From Clostridia bacterium UC5.1-1D10 (GTDB lineage Bacteria; Bacillota; Clostridia; Lachnospirales; Anaerotignaceae): a stretch of 64,000 nt of DNA. This document shows, piece after piece, positions 58,746-64,000 of the stretch. The translations under genes were made by a program, and so were the position numbers. The first letter of the stretch is position 1; the number at the start of each line of letters is the position of its first letter. The stretch covers positions 1-64,000 of the forward strand of contig BBZU01000003.1 of NCBI GenBank assembly GCA_001304995.1. Direction: 5' to 3'. Under the pieces are notes generated by a model. That model had not been told where the DNA came from. It did not search any database and worked only from the letters and a program-made list of their open reading frames with translations.

Positions 58746-59614
58746 TTATTTTTCTTTCTGGTAGTAATGATACAGTGCCTGCGTACCAAGGTTCGTCATA
58801 CCGGATTCTGCCAGTTTTTCATACATTTCCAAAACAGAATTCAGCATCTTCAGATCCAGCTGTACCTGTTCACTTTCTTCCACCGCAATTCGCATATCTT
58901 TGATGTAATGCTTGATATAAAATCCGGGCGCATCATCGCCTTTTAAAATCCGTGGTGCCATATTGGTCATCTGCCAGCTGCCGGCAGCACCTGCGGAAAT
59001 GCTGTCCAGCATGGTCTGCTGATCCAAACCAACTGCTTTCGCATAGGCCAACGCTTCGCATACACCAGAGATAGCACCGCCCAATGCAATCTGGTTTGCC
59101 ATTTTGGTATGCTGACCACAGCTAGCCGGGCCTTCATAAATGATATTGGTGCCCATAGCGGCAAAAATATCGTGGCATGCATCGAAGGCTTCCCGATCAC
59201 CACCAACCATAATAGACAAAGTACCATTTTTCGCACCAGTATCGCCGCCGCTGACAGGCGCATCCAATGCATACACATTTCTTTCCTTAGCCGCGTCATA
59301 AATCTTCACAGACAGTTTGGGACTGGTTGTGGTCATATCAATGAGATATGTGCCCTGTTCCACTGCCGCAAAAATCCCTGTTTCTCCAAAATAAACTTCT
59401 TCTACATCATTGGGGAATCCAACCATGGTAATCACAGCGTCCTGCCCTTTGGCACAGGCCGCAGCAGTATCACACCATTTCGCGCCTTTTCCAGCAAAAC
59501 TTCCGCTTTCTGCTTTGTTCTGGTGTAAACAGACACTTCATATCCTTTTTTCATCAAATTTGCTGCCATGGCACATCCCATAACACCAATACCGATAAAC
59601 CCAATTTTTTTCAT
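58746..59614 (-). pseudogene. Beta-hydroxyacid dehydrogenase (HIBADH / tartronate semialdehyde reductase), one frameshift
   Basis: An NAD(P)-dependent dehydrogenase of the 3-hydroxyisobutyrate/GarR family, about 289 residues after correction. The nucleotide-binding GFIGIGVMGCAMAANL is at the N-terminus. The substrate motif DAPVSGGDTGAKNGTLSIMVGG and the catalytic lysine region GQHTKMANQIAL follow. The break is near 59480-59490, where one base is missing between VLLEK and GAKWCDTAA. An AGGAGGAG site precedes the ATG at 59614. It follows a terminator after the nucleoside hydrolase genes. The substrate cannot be narrowed down. Confidence 0.87.
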
Positions 59615-59642
59615 AGAAAATCTCCTCCTATCAAATGCAAAA

Positions 59643-59668
59643 AGCGGCCTTCTATGCAGAAGACCGCT
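59643..59668 (-). terminator. Terminator after the nucleoside hydrolase genes
   Basis: 11-bp stem with one mismatch, AGCGGCCTTCT (59643-59653) with AGAAGACCGCT (59658-59668), followed on the minus strand by TTTTTGC. Confidence 0.8.
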
Positions 59669-59673
59669 CCATC

Positions 59674-60603
59674 TCAATATTTTTTAATCAGTTCTTTGAC
59701 TTTGCCGATAAAAGCTTCTCTGTCTACATTTGTTACAACAAAAGCATTATGATCATCAAACTGTTTATCGCTGTAAAGGTCTGTCACTGTTTTGCCAACA
59801 GTCAGGGGCCCCTTTGTTTCTACGCGGACACCAGCTTCTTCAGCTGTGAACATTTCGGGATAAACGGTATAAAGTACCGCCGCAGGATCGTGGAGTGCAG
59901 CACCGGATTTACCCCAGCCAACATATTTTTCCAAGCCTTTCTGCAGGACATCATGGAACAGTTTTGCCTGTGGTGTACCAAATGCCGCAATTTCTTCCAG
60001 TTCTTCCGGTGTTATGTAAGCCTTCATGGTCACATCCAGACCACACATATGTACAGGAATCCCGCAGCAGAACATCATATCTGCCGCTTCGGGATCTACA
60101 TAAATGTTGAATTCGGCTGCGGGAGTCACATTACCGCCAATGGCAGCGCCGCCCATGATAACAATCTTTTTGATGAGCTTAGGCAACTCTTTATATTTTG
60201 CCAAAGCGATACCCACATTGGTCATAGGGCCAACGGCAATGAGTACCAATTCCCCATTCAATTCTTTAGCAATGCGATAAATAGCATCCCATGCTTTTTC
60301 TTCCGGCAAAACATCGTCAGGAATGGGAAGTTCTACGCCGCCAAAACCATCTGCGCCATGGAATTCTGCTGCTGTATGCAGTTCACGGAACATGGGTTTA
60401 TCTGCGCCGCAGTAAATAGGGAAATCCGCGCCGATGGCACGGCGTACACGTTTTGCGTTGGCTGTTGTTTTATCCAGTCCAACATTTCCGGCTACGGTTG
60501 TTACCGCACGAATATCCAATTCCGGCATCTGACATGCCAGCAGCAGTGCCGCGGTATCGTCCACGCCAGGATCACAGTCAATGATTACAGGTATCCGATT
60601 CAT
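59674..60603 (-). CDS. Nucleoside hydrolase, copy 1
   Basis: A 309-residue intact inosine/uridine-preferring nucleoside hydrolase-type enzyme. It cleaves ribonucleosides to base and ribose. The calcium-binding signature is DCDPGVDDTAALL; AEFNIYVDPEAADMMF and the late HDPAAVLY block are also conserved. Its ATG overlaps the stop of the second hydrolase gene (ATGA), so the two are translationally coupled. It salvages nucleosides delivered by the ABC transporter encoded upstream. Confidence 0.93.
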   Translation of the reverse strand: MNRIPVIIDCDPGVDDTAALLLACQMPELDIRAVTTVAGNVGLDKTTANAKRVRRAIGADFPIYCGADKPMFRELHTAAEFHGADGFGGVELPIPDDVLPEEKAWDAIYRIAKELNGELVLIAVGPMTNVGIALAKYKELPKLIKKIVIMGGAAIGGNVTPAAEFNIYVDPEAADMMFCCGIPVHMCGLDVTMKAYITPEELEEIAAFGTPQAKLFHDVLQKGLEKYVGWGKSGAALHDPAAVLYTVYPEMFTAEEAGVRVETKGPLTVGKTVTDLYSDKQFDDHNAFVVTNVDREAFIGKVKELIKKY

Positions 60604-61541
60604 GCTTTTCCCTCCCCATAAGTCGCAATTGCTTCTACCAACAAGTCTACAAATGCCTGACGGTCAATACCCATCAATACTTTCGCATTGGGTGCTTTTC
60701 CAAGAGCACCGTTAAAGTCTGCCACAGTAGCGCCTTTACAGAAATCTCCGGCTGTTTCTACCTGCACATACAGATCCTGAGATTCCATGATTTCGGGACG
60801 CAGAAGGGCTGCTACTGCAACCGCATCATGTACGGGTGCGCCTTCGTAGCCCAGACTTCTATGGAACTGATAGAAGAATTCCAGCCAGTCTGCTACGATC
60901 ACTGCCACACGATTGCCGAGGGCACGAATCCGTTCAAAGTCTTCCGGGAAGATCATTGCTTTTTCTGTAACATCCAGACCTGCCATAATGATAGGAATAC
61001 CGGATTCAAACACAACAGCTGCTGCTTCGGGGTCAACCAGAATATTAAATTCTGCCGCAGGTGTCCAGTTACCATACTGCACGCCGCCGCCCATAAGGGA
61101 AATCCGTGCAATCTTTTCTTTCAGTTCGGGATATGCCATCAGCAACGCCGCAACGTTTGTCAAAGGGCCTGTGGGAACCAGTGTGATAGGTTCATCACTT
61201 TCCTGGATAAGTTTTACCATAAGGGAAACTGCATCCATGTCTTCCAGTTCAAAATCGGGTTCAGGCAATGCGGGGCCATCCAGACCGCTTTCCCCATGCA
61301 CAGTAGGTGCGATAATGGGGTCAGAAATCAGGGGTCTGAGCCGTCCCATAGCAGTAGGCACATGCAAATCGATCAATGTGCAGATACGCTGCGCATTGTA
61401 TGTTGTTTTTTCGATGGTCTGATTGCCGCATACAGATGTAACACCGCGGATATCCAGCATGGGGCTTCCTTTTGCAAGAACCCATGCAATTGCGTCATCA
61501 TGTCCCGGATCGCCATCCAGAATAATGGGAATTCTTTTCAT
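60600..61541 (-). CDS. Nucleoside hydrolase, copy 2
   Basis: A 313-residue intact nucleoside hydrolase, paralogous to the next gene. The calcium signature is DGDPGHDDAIAW, with AEFNILVDPEAAAVVF and HDAVAVAALL further on. An AGGAGG-type site (GTGGAGGA) fits the ATG at 61541; in-frame codons upstream lie in a hairpin and are rejected. The two copies probably differ in purine and pyrimidine preference. Confidence 0.93.
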   Translation of the reverse strand: MKRIPIILDGDPGHDDAIAWVLAKGSPMLDIRGVTSVCGNQTIEKTTYNAQRICTLIDLHVPTAMGRLRPLISDPIIAPTVHGESGLDGPALPEPDFELEDMDAVSLMVKLIQESDEPITLVPTGPLTNVAALLMAYPELKEKIARISLMGGGVQYGNWTPAAEFNILVDPEAAAVVFESGIPIIMAGLDVTEKAMIFPEDFERIRALGNRVAVIVADWLEFFYQFHRSLGYEGAPVHDAVAVAALLRPEIMESQDLYVQVETAGDFCKGATVADFNGALGKAPNAKVLMGIDRQAFVDLLVEAIATYGEGKA

Positions 61542-61572
61542 AATTTTTCCTCCACAAATATTTTTTTCTTTT

Positions 61573-61607
61573 GAAAAAGCCGGAGCGTAAAACGTTCCGA
61601 CTTTTTC
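61573..61607 (-). terminator. Terminator or attenuator between permease and nucleoside hydrolase genes
   Basis: 15-bp stem with imperfect pairs, GAAAAAGCCGGAGCG (61573-61587) with CGTTCCGACTTTTTC (61593-61607). Read-through would still allow hydrolase expression, so it may set the ratio of transporter to hydrolase. Confidence 0.65.
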
Positions 61608-61628
61608 CAGAAACAATGTCATTTTAAA

Positions 61629-62594
61629 TTATTTTGCTTCTGCATTTTTCTTTTTACCGTTATTCTTTACACGTTTTACACGTCTTACCTGTGTTGCCGC
61701 ATAGAGGATCAAACCGATAATGGTCGCAAGGTAAGGAATTGCGGATACCAGGAAGGAAGAGAAGCCCTGCATACCTTCCATCTTATTGCCAAGGGCACTG
61801 GCAAAACCAAAGAACAGGGATGCGAACATGGTTCCCAGAGGTTCCCCCTGACCCATCGCCTGTGCAGCCAAAGCAATGAAGCCACGACCAGCAACGATAC
61901 CTGTATTCCAGCTCTGAGAGTAGTACATGGACATGTAAGCACCGCCCAGACCAGACAGAGCACCGGAAATACCCAGTGCGATATACTGGATTTTCAATAC
62001 GCTGATACCAACGCTGTCTGCCGCATGGGAGTTTTCACCTACGGCACGGATCTGCAAGCCAATAGCTGTTTTATACAGCAGGATCCAAACCAGCAGTACC
62101 AGAATAAATGCCACATAAGTCAAAACGGAGTGACCAGAGAAAATAGGCCCCAAAATAGGGATGCTTTCCAAAATAGGAATATCAATCTTAGGTGTCAGCA
62201 TGCCAGGTGTTGTCAGGCTGGCTGTATTCCCCTTCAGACCTGTGAACAGATACAGAAGGAAAATGGTACCGCCTGAACCAACCAAGTTGATGGCGATCCC
62301 AGCAAGGATAATATCTGTTTTCAGTTTCAAAGCAAAGACACCGATGATCAATGCCAAGATGATACCTACTACAACGGCACCAATTACGCCTACCCACCAA
62401 TAGCTTGTCCAATAAGCGAACAATACGCCGAACAGCGCGGAAATCATCATGATACCTTCCAAACCGATGTTAGTAACACCAGCTTTTTCTGCTACTACTG
62501 CCGCAAGAGCCGCAAACAGAATGGGAGATGTAATACGAATGATAGAGTAACCAAAGCTTGTTGTGAAAATCATGCTAAAAATCTGTTCCAACAT
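61629..62594 (-). CDS. Nucleoside ABC transporter permease (NupQ/YufQ type)
   Basis: A 321-residue intact membrane subunit of a BMP-type nucleoside importer, with about eight to ten helices. Family pieces are GLEGIMMISALFGV, AGIAINLVGSGGT and RAVGENSHAADSVGIS. It overlaps the upstream permease by one base. Together the two permeases and the ATPase upstream form the complex; the binding lipoprotein gene is probably beyond the window end. Confidence 0.93.
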   Translation of the reverse strand: MLEQIFSMIFTTSFGYSIIRITSPILFAALAAVVAEKAGVTNIGLEGIMMISALFGVLFAYWTSYWWVGVIGAVVVGIILALIIGVFALKLKTDIILAGIAINLVGSGGTIFLLYLFTGLKGNTASLTTPGMLTPKIDIPILESIPILGPIFSGHSVLTYVAFILVLLVWILLYKTAIGLQIRAVGENSHAADSVGISVLKIQYIALGISGALSGLGGAYMSMYYSQSWNTGIVAGRGFIALAAQAMGQGEPLGTMFASLFFGFASALGNKMEGMQGFSSFLVSAIPYLATIIGLILYAATQVRRVKRVKNNGKKKNAEAK

Positions 62595-63706
62595 TATGCG
62601 TTACCCCCTTCCACTGCTGCTTCCTGCTGTTTTTTCGCAAGTTCTTCTTTTGTTTCTTTAACAACCATTTTCTGTCTTGTCTTAGACATGAACTGTTCAG
62701 CTGCGAAGAACAGGAAGATTACTGCCTGAATGATATCGATCATTTCTGCGGGTACACCTGCATAAATGGACATCAATTCACAGCCACGGTTCAGATATGC
62801 AATGAACAATGCCGCAAAAGGAATTGCCAGCGGATTGTTCTTTGCCAGGATGGCAACAGTGATACCTGTCCAACCATAGCCAGGCAGATCTTTCCACAGG
62901 AATGTGTTGTATCTGCCCAATACTTCGATGGCACCGCCCATACCACTCAGTACACCCCCGATAACCTGAGAAAGGACGATTACGCCGCCTACTTTCATAC
63001 CAGAGTATTTAGAGAAAGATTCGTTGATACCAATCATACGAATGGTGTAGCCCCAACGTGTACGATACATGAAGAAGCCTACCAGGATTGTTGCAATGAT
63101 AGCAATTGCAAAACCCCATGTCAGTTCTGTACCGGGTACAATTTTTGCAACCTTTGCTGTTTCCAGGAAAGGATATGTCTGTGTGGAACCCTGGCTTCTG
63201 TCTGCAAATACATTGCTCAGGAAGTGCATGATTACATACAGTACCACATAGTTCAGCATCAGGGAGCAAACCATTTCACTGGCATTGAGTTTTACTTTGG
63301 CAATTGCGGGGATCAGCATCAGCAGACCACCTACAACAGCACCAACCAGAATACATACAACTGGATGCAGACCTGCTGCCATAGGTACATAAATTGCCAG
63401 CAGAGCTGCTACAAAGCCACCTGCCATAACAGTACCTTCACCAGCAAGGTTGAACTGGTTTGCAGAGAACATAACGCAAACCGCCAGACCGGTAAAGATA
63501 ATGGGTGTCATACGTCCCAAAATAGTCAAAATAGAAGACATATTCAATGCGCCGTTGCTGATAATGGGACGAATCAGCAAACAGTTCAGCGCCTTTGCCG
63601 GATCATCCGCGCAAATGAAAATAAATATGAATGCAACGGCAATGGCGATAGCAATGGCCACAAAGCCGCGCATGAATTCAAACTTCAGCTTTTGTTTATT
63701 CCCCAT
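62594..63706 (-). CDS. Nucleoside ABC transporter permease (NupP/YufP type)
   Basis: A 370-residue intact permease, partner of the gene downstream. It has about ten helices, with NQFNLAGEGTVMAGGF and LNASEMVCSLMLNYV as typical pieces and a charged C-terminal tail. Its start overlaps the ATPase stop by 11 bases. Part of one operon with the hydrolases. Confidence 0.93.
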   Translation of the reverse strand: MGNKQKLKFEFMRGFVAIAIAIAVAFIFIFICADDPAKALNCLLIRPIISNGALNMSSILTILGRMTPIIFTGLAVCVMFSANQFNLAGEGTVMAGGFVAALLAIYVPMAAGLHPVVCILVGAVVGGLLMLIPAIAKVKLNASEMVCSLMLNYVVLYVIMHFLSNVFADRSQGSTQTYPFLETAKVAKIVPGTELTWGFAIAIIATILVGFFMYRTRWGYTIRMIGINESFSKYSGMKVGGVIVLSQVIGGVLSGMGGAIEVLGRYNTFLWKDLPGYGWTGITVAILAKNNPLAIPFAALFIAYLNRGCELMSIYAGVPAEMIDIIQAVIFLFFAAEQFMSKTRQKMVVKETKEELAKKQQEAAVEGGNA

Positions 63707-64000
63707 GCTGAACCCTCCTTACTTCTTCATCGCTCTGCTGTTTCAAGCCCAGCATATATTCACCCATGACTGTGTCAGTCAAAGATGTTGTATCTTCAAA
63801 ATATGCTGCGATGCCGCCGTTATACATGATGATCAAGCTATCGGACAATTCCATAACTTCATTCAGGTCGGCAGATACCAGCAATACTGCTGCGCCTGCA
63901 CGGCTCAGTTCCACCAGTTTCTTACGAATGAACTCCGTAGCGCCAACGTCGATGCCTCGTGTAGGCTGGTCAGCAATGATCAGTACAGGTTCTGCGGAGA
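63696..64000 (-). CDS. Nucleoside ABC transporter ATP-binding protein, C-terminal part
   Basis: The last 101 residues or so of the ATPase; the rest lies beyond the window. Visible is the second-domain Walker B region LIIADQPTRGIDVGA, the H-loop replacement region LVSADLNEVMELSD and the usual tail of YufO/NupO proteins (two fused ATPase domains). No frame break in this part. Confidence 0.9.
   Translation of the reverse strand, partial: SAEPVLIIADQPTRGIDVGATEFIRKKLVELSRAGAAVLLVSADLNEVMELSDSLIIMYNGGIAAYFEDTTSLTDTVMGEYMLGLKQQSDEEVRRVQHGE

Noticed and set aside
59635-60621. Long plus-strand open frame opposite the nucleoside hydrolase
   Set aside because: Antisense shadow of a conserved enzyme with a ribosome binding site and motifs on the other strand.
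1-64000. CRISPR array or rRNA genes
   Set aside because: No regularly spaced direct repeats and no rRNA-like conserved segments were seen on reading through.

Overview
The window looks like chromosome of an anaerobic, AT-rich Firmicute. A clostridial amino-acid fermenter of the Anaerotignum / Clostridium propionicum type fits best. Supporting signs are strong AGGAGG ribosome binding sites, a CIRCE-controlled clpB, a ferredoxin-dependent 2-oxoacid oxidoreductase, a hot-dog protein that from memory closely matches the beta-alanyl-CoA:ammonia lyases of C. propionicum, and a MobP3/serine-recombinase mobile element. No rRNA or CRISPR array is visible. There is one tRNA, tRNA-Thr(CGT) at 52.6 kb.

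Layout. 0-6.2 kb: NCS1 permease, DUF917 protein, PucR regulator and a PepV-like dipeptidase, all on the minus strand. 6.4-13.4 kb: housekeeping genes (yebC, yigZ, clpB with CIRCE, an ECF sigma/anti-sigma pair). 13.5-14.4 kb: decayed class III CoA-transferase. 15.1-31.4 kb: a large catabolic cluster, all minus strand. It holds an IclR regulator, a broken DMT transporter, RidA, two EutB-like PLP dehydratases, an EutA-like racemase-family protein, two M20 amidohydrolases, a TRAP transporter, an ectoine-hydrolase (DoeA)-like M24 protein, four oxoacid:ferredoxin oxidoreductase subunits, a beta-alanyl-CoA ammonia-lyase-like protein and a metal-dependent cyclase/hydrolase. 31.5-36.6 kb: IS256-family relics around an LD-carboxypeptidase, then a membrane-protein/exonuclease pair. 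36.7-43.7 kb: type I restriction-modification operon with two extra membrane-protein genes. 43.8-49 kb: mobilizable element (serine recombinase, relaxase, RHH protein, RepA-like ATPase, candidate oriT). 49-57.6 kb: accessory genes including DUF6076, an ADP-ribosylglycohydrolase, a Ser/Thr kinase, a zinc-ribbon protein and an EamA transporter. 57.7-64 kb: polysaccharide deacetylase, a beta-hydroxyacid dehydrogenase, and a nucleoside salvage operon (two nucleoside hydrolases, two permeases, ATPase running off the end).

The most interesting proposal concerns 17.2-31.3 kb. Taken together the genes could ferment an ectoine-type solute, most simply 5-hydroxyectoine. The steps would be TRAP uptake, DoeA ring opening, M20 deacetylation to 3-hydroxy-2,4-diaminobutyrate, and EutB dehydration with RidA help to 4-amino-2-oxobutyrate. 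The ferredoxin oxidoreductase would then make beta-alanyl-CoA, and the ammonia lyase acryloyl-CoA, the known precursor of propionate in C. propionicum. I know of no such anaerobic route being described; the substrate is inference. A perfect promoter with a palindromic operator in its spacer drives the operon, and the same palindrome lies upstream of the neighbouring cyclase gene.

A warning for any user: roughly thirty single-base frame breaks occur, nearly all in runs of A or T (5-8 bases) and most looking like one missing base. They hit even conserved genes such as yebC and the oxidoreductase alpha subunit. Sequencing or assembly indels are the simplest explanation. Broken genes are annotated over their full reconstructed span.
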